Shown: piece by piece, positions 1-8,636 of the stretch
Layout of the letters: each line of letters opens with the position of its first letter
Numbering within the stretch: position 1 is the first letter of the stretch
Origin: Planctomycetota bacterium
GTDB taxonomy: Bacteria > Planctomycetota > PUPC01 > JACPCR01
Assembly (NCBI GenBank): GCA_030740295.1
Contig: JASLXP010000309.1
Span: 1-33,568, forward strand
Length of the DNA stretch: 33,568 nucleotides
Direction of reading: 5' to 3'
The notes under the pieces: model-generated
What the model was told of the DNA's origin: nothing
The model's database searches: none
What the model saw: the letters and a program-made list of their open reading frames with translations, nothing else
Position numbers and translations under genes: made by a program

Positions 1-1
1 T

Positions 2-3000
2 CTTGTGCTTGAAGAGATCACCGTAACGAAAGCGGAATCAGGCGGTCGCGGAGCGGCTGCGCTACAAACTCCCAAGGTCAGTTACGCGGCTCCGGGGCAG
101 GCCTACAGCCTGCAATTTCAGAAGGAAGGACGCTACAACGTCGAAGCAACCTTCGCGGCCCGGGCGGCCAACGTTGAGAAAGGCCCCTGGAAGGAATCGC
201 AATTCCAGATCCCCAACTCGCAGATTCGTGAGCTCGAGGTCACCTGCGACCGGACGGATCTCGAAGTGCTCTTCCCTGATGCGTTGCGTGTGACAAGAAA
301 GATTGAGGCCCGAGAGTCAAGTCCGGAAGAAACCACCGTAGAAACACCCAGCCCCGAAGTCCTCACCATGAGCGCTCTGCTCGGGCCGGGAAAGCCGTTC
401 CATGTGAGGTGGAAACCGCACGTGCAAAAGATGGTGGCGCAGCTCGTCTTCAGCAGCACGGCCAACACACTTGCGACGGTCGGCATCGGCGCGGTCAGGC
501 AGGACACCCTTTACACGCTTCAGATCAGTCAGGGTGAGATGTCGGGCATCAAGTTCATCGCGCCCGATGGGCTCAACATTACCGAAGTCCGTGGCGAGCA
601 TCTGCGCGACTGGCGCGTGCTTTCCGAAGACGACAACCAGGTGCTCTCCGTCGCGCTCAACCAGGCGCAGTCGAGCAGTTACTCGTTACAGATTCTGACC
701 GAGCAGTTTCTCGGCGAGTTTCCGATCGATACCACCATCAAGACGCTCACACCCGCGGATGGCATCCGCACGGCTGGGCACGTTGCCATAGGCACCGAGA
801 GCGCAGTGCACATTGAGGTCACGAAAACAGCGGGGCTTTCGCAGATTGATTCGACTGAATTTCCGCGGGCCCAACTCGACGCGCAGCACCCTCGTTCCAT
901 GCCGAGCCAGAGCGTGTTCTATTATTCCTATGCCTCTGTGCCTTTCTCACTCGATCTCAATCTCAAAGACGTCGTGCCGTCTTTCGATGCCAGCCATCGC
1001 CTGGTAGTGACCGTCGGCGAGGAGACCCTCAGCATGGATGCCGCGGTCGAGCTCGATGTTCGCGATGCTTCGATTCGTCACGTCACCTTCAGCGTGCCGG
1101 AAGCCTGGATGGTCTCTGACGTCTCCGGTGCGCTCGTCTCTGACTTCCGCCTCGATCCCAAAACGCCCGGCACACCGCAGGAACTCAAAATTCATCTCGC
1201 AAAGCCGCTGCTCGGCCGCACGCTCCTCAACTTGAAACTCGAGACCGGCCGAAGCCCTCTGGATGCCCTTCAGAAGGTCGGCGATTTCGGCGTTAATGAT
1301 TCCGGCAGCGAGCGGGGCTACCTAGTGCTTGTTTCCGAAAAGGGGATCGAACTCGATCCGCCGACTGTTGCCGAACTCCGCGAAATCAACACCGGTGCGA
1401 CCAGTATGAAAGTCCCCGGTGCCAAGTATGCCTGGCGTCTGCGCACGAAAGGATGGTCCCTGGAATTGTTGGCCCGCAAGAAGACGCCCTCGTTGCGCAG
1501 TGAGGCATTGCATCTCGTGTCGGTCGGCGAAGGCGTTGTCTACGGAAACGTGGTTCACAATATTCTTGTTACCGGCGCGCCGGTCGACACTCTACAGTTC
1601 AAGATTCCTGCAGACCTGCAGAGCGTCGAATTTGTCCATACGGATCTTCGACGCTGGACAAACGAAGGCGAGACCTGGACGGTCAAGTTCAATCGCAAGC
1701 TCATCGGCAATGTCACTCTCGCTATTTCATACCTTCATCGTTTCGAGCCAGGACAAGCGGTCCGGGTCGGTGGGATTGAATCCATCGGCCCGGAGACGCA
1801 AACCGGTTACCTCATCGTCGCCAGCCACCTCGACCTCAAGCTCAGTCTTGAAGGCGACGCGGACGAGCACCTGCTGAAGGTGGAACGTGAAGAGATACCG
1901 CCCGGTTACCTGCTGCTCGCCAATGCGCCGATTCTCTCTACCTATAAATACGTTTCCGCTCCCCACACGCTGCCGCTCAAGATCGAGGCGTTTTCACGTG
2001 AGCTGACGCTGCCCGCAGTCGTCGAAATGATGGACGCCGAAACCATCATCTCAACGCAGGATGGCGAACAGACCGAATCGGTTACCCGTGTGAGCTATCG
2101 AGTGAAGAATGCCTCGGCCCAGTTTCTTGCACTTCAGATTCCGCCGGGCGCGGACGTGTGGGCAACCCGCATCATTGAAACCGACAAGAACGGCCAACAG
2201 AGCATCCGGCGCGTCACCCCTTCGATGGATACGGAAGCCGGCCAGCTGCTGATTCCGGTCAAACGTCTTCAGAATCCGAATCAGCCGATCACTCTCGAGG
2301 TGGAATACGGCGAAGGTCACCCCGACCTTGACTGGCAAGGCGCTCTTTCGCTCACAGCGCCGCGCAGCAAAGTCGCGTCTACGTTTGCGTCGTGGAACAT
2401 CCAGGCCCCAGAGGAATGGGCCGTCCTGCCGGGCAACACTGGCAACATTCGAATCGACCCGCGAAACAGCATCGCCCTCAGCCTGGCCTCGGTGATGGAA
2501 CGCGCGATGAATGCGTGGAAGTGGGCATTTCAAAGCAGGGCCGAGTCTGAGGTCCTGTATCCCATGCTGGCAATAGCCCTGGCCATTCTCGTCCTGACGA
2601 TCTGCATTCGTCGTGAATCACTGCCGGACGCGTTTCTGTTCGTGTGCCTGGCGGCCGTGCTGGCCATGGGCATCAAGGCGACCGGCGCGCCCAGTTATTC
2701 GGAACAGTTCGAAAAACCGCAGTACGGCTCGACCATCCGTTTTTCCGAGGCGCTGCACGTCCAGCCTGATACACCCCTCGAACTCGGCATCCGCGTGGTT
2801 CCCGCGTGGAGACAGAATCTCAAGTGGGAAGGTCTGTTCAGCGCACCGGTGCTGGCGGTCCTGTGCATCGTGCTTGCCGTCGTTGTGAAAAAGGCACGAC
2901 GCCTTTTCATCTGCGCGGCCCTGACCGCGTGCCTCTGTTTCATCGCCAGGGTTCCCGTAGCCTATCCCTGGCTTGGACACGCGCTTACCTGGGGGATTCC

Positions 3001-6000
3001 TGCGGTTCTTGCATTGGCATTCTGTGTTCATGCGACAAGCCGAATCAGCCTTGCGCCCAAGATGAAGGCCGCAGTCGCCACTTCCCTGGCCATCGGATTT
3101 CTTTTCTGCAGCAGCGTCGGCTATGCGGAGGAAGCGAAACCAACAGCGAAACACCGAAGTGATGCGACGGGCCTCTCACCCGCCGTGGCATCGAAGCTCG
3201 GGACCTTCGACATCCTCGAGTGTGACCTTAAGGCCGAAAAGGACAGCATGGCCGTCAAGTATGATCTCCAGTTCGAAGTGAAGGAGCCGATGTTGATTCC
3301 GCTCATGTCCGGGGTGGCCATCCTCCTTTCGAAACACAGCGACAGAGAAATCGTGCGCGTCATGCAGCACGAGGAAGGCATCACCCTGGCAGTTTCAAAA
3401 AAAGGAACGCACAAGATTCAAGTCGAGCTTCTGACGCCGCTGTCAGAGCCTGACGAGAATGGCGCGAGGAGATTCTCGCTGCCCGTTCCACTCGCGGTCA
3501 GAAACCAGGTGAGCCTCACTCTCCCGGCGAATGACATGGATGTGAAATCGCAATCGGCCATCCGCCTGGAAGTTTCAGAAACAAAGACCAGTACGACGGT
3601 CGACGCTATCTTCGGGCCCGGGGATGCGATTCACTTCCAGTGGCAGCCCCGCTCGCGGGAAGTGAAGCTCGAAGAGCCAGTCTTCTACGGGGAGATTGAT
3701 TCGCTGATTTCACTCGACACAGGCGTGGCCGATTGCCATCACCTTGTGCGCCTGAAGATCGCGCAGGGAGAGCTGCGCGAATTCACGGCCCTGATTCCGG
3801 AGGCCATGTCCGTCACCGAGATTGAAGGGGAAGGCATCGGCGCCTGGCGTTTTGACCCGGCGACGCACGAAGTGCACATCAAAACGAAGACGCCGCGGAC
3901 GGGGCCGTTCTCCTGCCGGCTTCGCACGCAGATTCCTCTCGACACCTTGCCCGCGCAGGTGGAAGTAGCCGCGGTGCGCATCCCCGATGCCGAGCGGGAG
4001 CGATGGACCATGGGACTGCACACCAGCGATTCGGTTTACATCAGCGTGGACGAATTTCCACAGCGCATGAACGTGGACGACTTTACTCGCGATGCCGCGG
4101 CCCTCCTGCATTGCAGATCCGGGGTGCAGCTTCAGCATGCGTATCGATTCCTCCAAGCGGAAGACGTGGTCAAGCTGCAGGTGCACGAAGTCAAGCCGGA
4201 GATTCAGGCCGTCGAACGATCCAGTTTCAGCGTGGCCGACGACCGCTTCGCATACAACGGCCAACTGACGATCAGAATCGCCAAAGCCGGTCTCTTCTCC
4301 ATTTTCCTCGATGTGCCCGAAGGTTATGACATTGATGTCCTGCAGGGCGAGGACGTGAGCCACTGGGACGAAAAGAAAGAAGAGAAGGAAGAGGGCGTGC
4401 AGGTCCATTTTCGGAGGAAGATGCTTGGTACGACGACGCTGCACTTGATGCTTTCGAGCACGTTCGATGAGCTGCCCGAAGACATCATTGCACCGCGCGT
4501 TCAGGTGCGTAATGCGTCGAAGCATACGGGCGCTCTGCTGGTGGCCGCGGCCCGAATGATCCGGCTTGCGGTCAGGGAGCGAATCGGAATCAGCGAAATG
4601 GAGGCAGCCACACTCGGAATCAAGCAGAAAGGTGTTCTGGCGTTCCGCATTCTCCAACCGGCGTGGTCCCTCAAACTGAGCCCGGAAGCGATCGAGCCGC
4701 GCATCGTTGCTGACTTTCTTCACGTGGCCGCGGTCAATGACGGACTGGTGAATCACACGCACATGTTTCGTTACAGAATTCACAACGGCGGCATTCGGAA
4801 TCTCACCGTTCGTGTGCCGTTGAACGCGCTCGGCCTGGTGATCACCGGTCCGGAGATTACGAAGAAGAAACTCACGGACGAAGCCACCGGCACTTGGAGC
4901 ATCGAGCTCGCCGAACGCTGGTTTGGGCGCGCGTACCCACTGACTCTGTCTTACGAAACGCGCTTCGACCGCTCGGGCGAAAGCGTGGATATCACCGGCC
5001 CGGTGGCGGAAGAGGCCGACCTCCAGCGCGGACATGTTGCCCTGCTCGCCTCAGAGAAAACGGAGCTCGTTCCCGCCGAGATCAGCAACATTCTCGAAGC
5101 CTCTGAGCCCCGGCAGATTCCCGGCGAGTTCGGAGCAGAGGATCTCTCGTACGCAGCGTGGTGCTACCGGAGCTCGTCCGGCGATTTCAGCATAAAGATG
5201 ACCGCCAGGCGCCATGGGGATGTCGCGCTGCTTGAGGCGGAAGTCCTCTCGACAAAAATCACCTCCGTGGTCAACACCCGCGGCGAGAGCATCAATCACG
5301 TCGCCATGCAGATGCAGGTCGGCTCGAAACGGCATCTCACAGTTGGCCTGCCTGAGGGTTCGGAGTTCTGGTCACTTCGGATCAATGGCCGTCCAACCAT
5401 GCCTTCGATGCCGGATGGAGAAGACAACAAGCGCCTGCTGCCCCTCGCGCACGTCGCCATGAGCCACGAGCCAGTGCTGATCGAGTTCACTTTCGTTCGC
5501 TCATCGGAACAGAATCTCAAAGGGGTCAGCAGTCACCTGGGCCCCACATTCGACCTGCCGCTCAAACAGGTTCAATGGGACATCTATCTTCCGGACGAAC
5601 ACGATTACGAATACGTAGACGGCACACTTACCGGAGATGAAGACCTCTTCAAGAAGACCCACATCCAGGCTTACGACGCCCGGGTCTATGTCAACGATGT
5701 GCAGCAGAGCACGAAACACGACTACCGGCGTTCACTGGAGATGCAGCGCAAGGGAGAAAAGCTCTCCAAAGAGGGCCGGCAGGAAGACGCCCGACAGGCC
5801 CTTCAATCGGCCTACTACTATTCCTTCTCCGATTCCTCTCTCAATGAGGACACCCGCGTTCAACTGCACCGCCTCATCCGCCAGCAGGCAGTCGTTGGAC
5901 TGGCCGGCCGGCGCGATCAGATGCAGGTGGAGAAACCTGGCCTCATGGGTTTCCGAGGCCAGGCCCACGAGCGTCTCGACCCGACGCGCATGCAGCGTCT

Positions 6001-6319
6001 TCGAAGCTCTCTGAGTAAAGACGAAAGCCACAACCTCGAACAGATCACTAACCGCATCATCGAATCCCAGGACGCGGCCGCCAGTTCCAAAGCGCAGGTA
6101 CGATTCAACCTGCCGCTTCATGGGAGGCTCCTTCGGTTTTATCGGTCACTGCAGGTGCAGCCGGACGCGGAAATGCTTGTCACCTTGAAGGCGGAAGAAA
6201 AGGACGAGCGACTCCCGGATACGAAGAGTGCCGGATGGGGAATCGGTTTTTGTCTGATGCTCTTCCTCGGCTGGTCGACGGTTGGATGGAAGAAGAAGCT
6301 GGAAGAGGAGGTTTCGTGA
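2..6319 (+). CDS. Giant membrane-anchored beta-rich protein, two homologous halves (5' partial)
   Basis: The frame is open at the left edge, so the gene probably starts upstream; the GTG at position 5 is only the first possible start in the window. About 2,100 residues are visible. The extracellular-looking parts are built of repeated beta-sandwich-like modules with a recurring pattern (hydrophobic strand, a 'V.GE.+..W' turn, then strand), seen both near residue 200 and near residue 1280. A block of about six hydrophobic segments lies at roughly residues 852-870, 875-893, 944-961, 967-983, 991-1008 and 1020-1040, and one more at 2077-2095 followed by a Lys/Glu tail. Residues 1020-1042 look like a signal peptide (MKAAVATSLAIGF... 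ending VGYA-EE), so the protein resembles two fused paralogues. Residues near 1895-1960 are charged and helical, perhaps a TPR-like or coiled region. I do not recognise a named family; a surface or envelope role is inference. Confidence 0.85.
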   Translation, partial: LVLEEITVTKAESGGRGAAALQTPKVSYAAPGQAYSLQFQKEGRYNVEATFAARAANVEKGPWKESQFQIPNSQIRELEVTCDRTDLEVLFPDALRVTRKIEARESSPEETTVETPSPEVLTMSALLGPGKPFHVRWKPHVQKMVAQLVFSSTANTLATVGIGAVRQDTLYTLQISQGEMSGIKFIAPDGLNITEVRGEHLRDWRVLSEDDNQVLSVALNQAQSSSYSLQILTEQFLGEFPIDTTIKTLTPADGIRTAGHVAIGTESAVHIEVTKTAGLSQIDSTEFPRAQLDAQHPRSMPSQSVFYYSYASVPFSLDLNLKDVVPSFDASHRLVVTVGEETLSMDAAVELDVRDASIRHVTFSVPEAWMVSDVSGALVSDFRLDPKTPGTPQELKIHLAKPLLGRTLLNLKLETGRSPLDALQKVGDFGVNDSGSERGYLVLVSEKGIELDPPTVAELREINTGATSMKVPGAKYAWRLRTKGWSLELLARKKTPSLRSEALHLVSVGEGVVYGNVVHNILVTGAPVDTLQFKIPADLQSVEFVHTDLRRWTNEGETWTVKFNRKLIGNVTLAISYLHRFEPGQAVRVGGIESIGPETQTGYLIVASHLDLKLSLEGDADEHLLKVEREEIPPGYLLLANAPILSTYKYVSAPHTLPLKIEAFSRELTLPAVVEMMDAETIISTQDGEQTESVTRVSYRVKNASAQFLALQIPPGADVWATRIIETDKNGQQSIRRVTPSMDTEAGQLLIPVKRLQNPNQPITLEVEYGEGHPDLDWQGALSLTAPRSKVASTFASWNIQAPEEWAVLPGNTGNIRIDPRNSIALSLASVMERAMNAWKWAFQSRAESEVLYPMLAIALAILVLTICIRRESLPDAFLFVCLAAVLAMGIKATGAPSYSEQFEKPQYGSTIRFSEALHVQPDTPLELGIRVVPAWRQNLKWEGLFSAPVLAVLCIVLAVVVKKARRLFICAALTACLCFIARVPVAYPWLGHALTWGIPAVLALAFCVHATSRISLAPKMKAAVATSLAIGFLFCSSVGYAEEAKPTAKHRSDATGLSPAVASKLGTFDILECDLKAEKDSMAVKYDLQFEVKEPMLIPLMSGVAILLSKHSDREIVRVMQHEEGITLAVSKKGTHKIQVELLTPLSEPDENGARRFSLPVPLAVRNQVSLTLPANDMDVKSQSAIRLEVSETKTSTTVDAIFGPGDAIHFQWQPRSREVKLEEPVFYGEIDSLISLDTGVADCHHLVRLKIAQGELREFTALIPEAMSVTEIEGEGIGAWRFDPATHEVHIKTKTPRTGPFSCRLRTQIPLDTLPAQVEVAAVRIPDAERERWTMGLHTSDSVYISVDEFPQRMNVDDFTRDAAALLHCRSGVQLQHAYRFLQAEDVVKLQVHEVKPEIQAVERSSFSVADDRFAYNGQLTIRIAKAGLFSIFLDVPEGYDIDVLQGEDVSHWDEKKEEKEEGVQVHFRRKMLGTTTLHLMLSSTFDELPEDIIAPRVQVRNASKHTGALLVAAARMIRLAVRERIGISEMEAATLGIKQKGVLAFRILQPAWSLKLSPEAIEPRIVADFLHVAAVNDGLVNHTHMFRYRIHNGGIRNLTVRVPLNALGLVITGPEITKKKLTDEATGTWSIELAERWFGRAYPLTLSYETRFDRSGESVDITGPVAEEADLQRGHVALLASEKTELVPAEISNILEASEPRQIPGEFGAEDLSYAAWCYRSSSGDFSIKMTARRHGDVALLEAEVLSTKITSVVNTRGESINHVAMQMQVGSKRHLTVGLPEGSEFWSLRINGRPTMPSMPDGEDNKRLLPLAHVAMSHEPVLIEFTFVRSSEQNLKGVSSHLGPTFDLPLKQVQWDIYLPDEHDYEYVDGTLTGDEDLFKKTHIQAYDARVYVNDVQQSTKHDYRRSLEMQRKGEKLSKEGRQEDARQALQSAYYYSFSDSSLNEDTRVQLHRLIRQQAVVGLAGRRDQMQVEKPGLMGFRGQAHERLDPTRMQRLRSSLSKDESHNLEQITNRIIESQDAAASSKAQVRFNLPLHGRLLRFYRSLQVQPDAEMLVTLKAEEKDERLPDTKSAGWGIGFCLMLFLGWSTVGWKKKLEEEVS

Positions 6320-6446
6320 AGTGGTGGCTTTACACCGAGCGCTTCATTTCCGTTTTGGCTGTCAATTTGATTACCCATGGCCAAGGTCATGGGGGTCTTC
6401 TCGCATCCCTAAAAGAGCTATCTACGTAGTCTGTCTGTATCCACAG

Positions 6447-6560
6447 ATTGTATGGGCGCAACCCCTTCGGGGTATAAGATGTTCCGCATCGGGACCCAGG
6501 GTAGCTCGCAGAACCTCGCAACTTGGGCTGTAAGGCGTAATACCTTTGGCATAGAAGAAG
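6447..6560. repeat. REP-like dispersed element with palindromes
   Basis: This non-coding block holds a perfect 5-bp hairpin, ACCCC-ttc-GGGGT (6461-6473). It also has a broken palindrome with CCCAGGGTAGCTCG on one side and ACTTGGGCTG on the other. The organisation (a short GC hairpin near a CCCAGGG/CCCTGGG-type palindrome) resembles the repeat island at 25478-25668, so both probably belong to the same class of REP-like elements. From memory, similar blocks are scattered between genes in PVC-type genomes; I cannot count genomic copies here. Confidence 0.55.
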
Positions 6561-6578
6561 GATCTGAGTAAAGCCCAG

Positions 6579-6722
6579 CCGGCACTGCCAGCACCAGCAA
6601 AGAGTATCCAGTATCCAGTCCCGGCCGACGCCCCCAACAACACCGGCACTACCAGCACCAGCATCGAGTATCCAGCATCCAAGCCCCAACCGACGCCCCC
6701 CAACAACACCGGCACTACCAGC
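6579..6722. repeat. Tandem repeat, 64-66 bp unit, two copies plus a partial third
   Basis: Copy 1 spans 6579-6642, copy 2 spans 6643-6708, and a 14-bp start of copy 3 lies at 6709-6722. Each unit begins CCGGCACT(A/G)CCAGC, contains GAGTATCCAG and ends CCCCCAACAACA or close to it. The two full copies differ at a handful of positions. The array sits directly against the 3' end of the ThuA-like gene, which is read on the other strand. No open frame uses it in a convincing way. It could be a variable-number tandem repeat. Confidence 0.75.
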
Positions 6723-6727
6723 CGCCG

Positions 6728-7387
6728 TTACTCCAACCTGCCCGTCACCCAGTGGATTCCCCGCTCTAGCACTTTTCGGAAATTGAGATCTGCATAGGTC
6801 TGATTGTCGTGACCTGACTGGTAGCAGAAGACCCTCGCATTCCGGAATTGCCGCACCCAGGCGATGTTCTTCATGCTCACATCATGGTCGGTCGTCAGAA
6901 GGATCTCGCTCCCCTCACCGGGCTCGTCCATCAGATAGGTCTCATCGATCATCTCAAAATCAGTCATCCCGTGCGTGATCGGATGGTCAGCACTGACAAT
7001 GGTCATCGGCAGGGACACGTCGTGCACGAAGTCCCTGATCGTGCGGTCTTTGATCCCCACGATGTCCGACCACAAATCCCACTCGGCGTGATCCAGAAGC
7101 GCGTGATGCAGTACGACAATCCCCTGGTCCGTTTCGCCCAGCTTTTCAAGCACGTCCCTGGTCCGTTCGTCAGGCATCGGGATGTGCATATTAAAGAAGA
7201 CCAGTCCGTCGTAGTGCTCCCGCACCTTCCCCGCATCCGCAACGAAATCCCCCAGCGTCTGCGGATAAAAGTCGACATCCGTCATCGATCGAAAGACAGC
7301 GTGGAAACCGGGCACGTCAAAGAAGTGTCCCCCGGTAATGACGGCGGCCTTTATTCTGTTACTTTCAGGAAAACTCTTTGTGGGCAT
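6728..7387 (-). CDS. ThuA-like domain protein (trehalose-utilization family)
   Basis: This 219-residue protein matches the ThuA-like fold, a class I glutamine-amidotransferase-like domain of unresolved chemistry that often sits in sugar-catabolic clusters of heterotrophs. Visible signatures in order are VITGGHFFD near the N-terminus, FFNMHIPMP, LHHALLDHAEW, DHPITHGM in mid-protein, DETYLMDE, and VFCYQSGHDNQTY near the C-terminus. There is no signal peptide, so it is probably cytoplasmic. The start has a GGGGA sequence about 9 bases upstream. It lies 20 bases downstream of the cysteine-synthase-like gene on the same strand and is probably cotranscribed. The substrate is unknown; the family assignment is firm, the role is not. 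Confidence 0.85.
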   Translation of the reverse strand: MPTKSFPESNRIKAAVITGGHFFDVPGFHAVFRSMTDVDFYPQTLGDFVADAGKVREHYDGLVFFNMHIPMPDERTRDVLEKLGETDQGIVVLHHALLDHAEWDLWSDIVGIKDRTIRDFVHDVSLPMTIVSADHPITHGMTDFEMIDETYLMDEPGEGSEILLTTDHDVSMKNIAWVRQFRNARVFCYQSGHDNQTYADLNFRKVLERGIHWVTGRLE

Positions 7388-7407
7388 TTTTTATTTCCCC
7401 GACTCAG

Positions 7408-8337
7408 TTAATCCCACAACCCCATGCTGAAGTAGCGTTCGCCGAAGTCAGGGAAGACCGTGACGATTCTGGCTTCCGGGAACATCCGCGCGACCTCGCA
7501 TGCGCCGTGCAGTAATGCACCCGATGACTGCCCCATGAAGAGGCCCCTCGCTGCGAGGAGGTGGGCTCTGTCCGCCGTTTTATCGATGGGGACGTCGACG
7601 TAGCCATCGATGACCGTCTCGTCCAGAATGTCCGGAACGATGTCCTCCGGTTCTCCGAGCGGCTTCAGTCCTTCCACGCCGGGGAAGCGTTCGGGGCGGA
7701 TGCAGTAGATCTGGATATCCGGGTTGGCTTCTTTGAGCCGTTTGCCGACGCCGGTGATCGTGCCACCGGTGCCGACCCCGCCGACAAAGTGCGTCAATTC
7801 GCCGCTTGTCTGTTCGAGGATTTCCTCACCGGTGGTTTCGTAATGTGCGCGCCAGTTGTTCTCGTTCGCGTACTGGTCGGCAAAGTAATAGAGGTCCGGG
7901 TCTTCTTCATCTTTCCGATGGACCACGCGCAATGCTTCGTCATAGCCGAGCATGGGGTCTGTGTAAAGGACATCCGCGCCGTGGGCTTTGAGGCGCATCT
8001 TACGCTCGTTGCTCGCATTTCCGGGAACGACCATCTGAACTTTGAAGCCGAGGATGGCGCCTATCATGGCGTAGGCGATTCCGGCGTTGCCGGAGCTCGA
8101 ATCGAGGATGATCTTGTCGTGGTTCAGTTCGCCCGCTCGTACCGCCTCGATCAACATCCTCCGCACCGGGCGGTCCTTGATTGAGCCACCGGGATTATAG
8201 CATTCGATCTTCGCGCTGATTTCGGCACCCGGGAATTCCTCTTTGACGAAATCCAACTGCAGCAGAGGCGTATTGCCGATCATCTGAAGCGTTGGATGGC
8301 GGTCGAGATTGTCGGCGAGCTCTTCGTTGGATGACAT
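7408..8337 (-). CDS. Cysteine synthase / cystathionine beta-synthase-like PLP enzyme
   Basis: This is a 309-residue fold-type II pyridoxal-phosphate enzyme of the CysK/CysM/CBS family, which makes cysteine or cystathionine by beta-replacement on O-acetylserine, O-phosphoserine or serine. The PLP lysine is K54 in NPGGSIKDR. The substrate loop SSGNAG lies near residue 81, the phosphate-binding GTGGTITG near residue 190, and GQSSGA near residue 272 (usual form GISSGA). The length fits CysM or a catalytic CBS core; there is no C-terminal CBS-domain pair. It would act in the cytoplasm. The start ATG has no strong ribosome site. It is transcribed away from tex and leads a probable two-gene operon with the ThuA-like gene. 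The precise acceptor specificity cannot be read from sequence alone. Confidence 0.9.
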   Translation of the reverse strand: MSSNEELADNLDRHPTLQMIGNTPLLQLDFVKEEFPGAEISAKIECYNPGGSIKDRPVRRMLIEAVRAGELNHDKIILDSSSGNAGIAYAMIGAILGFKVQMVVPGNASNERKMRLKAHGADVLYTDPMLGYDEALRVVHRKDEEDPDLYYFADQYANENNWRAHYETTGEEILEQTSGELTHFVGGVGTGGTITGVGKRLKEANPDIQIYCIRPERFPGVEGLKPLGEPEDIVPDILDETVIDGYVDVPIDKTADRAHLLAARGLFMGQSSGALLHGACEVARMFPEARIVTVFPDFGERYFSMGLWD

Positions 8338-8636
8338 TGAAGGTTACCGGCTAAGTCAGTTCTTTCCTGAATTGAGAGCGATTCTCGAAGGCCCCAATGA
8401 GCTTGCCCGCTTGACAGGCAGATGAACCAGGCTGGACAGTTATAACCATCTGTTCCTTGAAGCTGAAACGGTGTAATGTGTACAGTAATTACCTTAACGG
8501 GCCATACAGGCGGTTCCGGTCGTGTCGGATGGTGGTCTTGTTTACTTGTCTGGTATGAACAGACCTGTGATATTGAATGATGCCGGCCAGCAGAAGCCAC
8601 CCGTAGTCACTCCATGCAGAAGAATGAGATCGCAGA
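8338..8636. other. Divergent intergenic region between the cysteine-synthase-like gene and tex
   Basis: About 300 bases separate the two divergent start codons, so promoters for both directions must lie here. I see no convincing -35/-10 pair, riboswitch or strong palindrome. No small gene with a ribosome site is apparent. Confidence 0.5.

Noticed and set aside
3710..5035. 441-codon open frame on the minus strand inside the giant gene
   Set aside because: It is antisense to a well-supported coding frame; its His/Arg-rich translation has no domain and its length is expected in GC-rich DNA.
6579..6722. Possible CRISPR array
   Set aside because: Only two full units, no separating spacers and no cas genes nearby.
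7561..8184. 207-codon plus-strand open frame
   Set aside because: Antisense to the cysteine-synthase-like gene, whose catalytic motifs are unambiguous.
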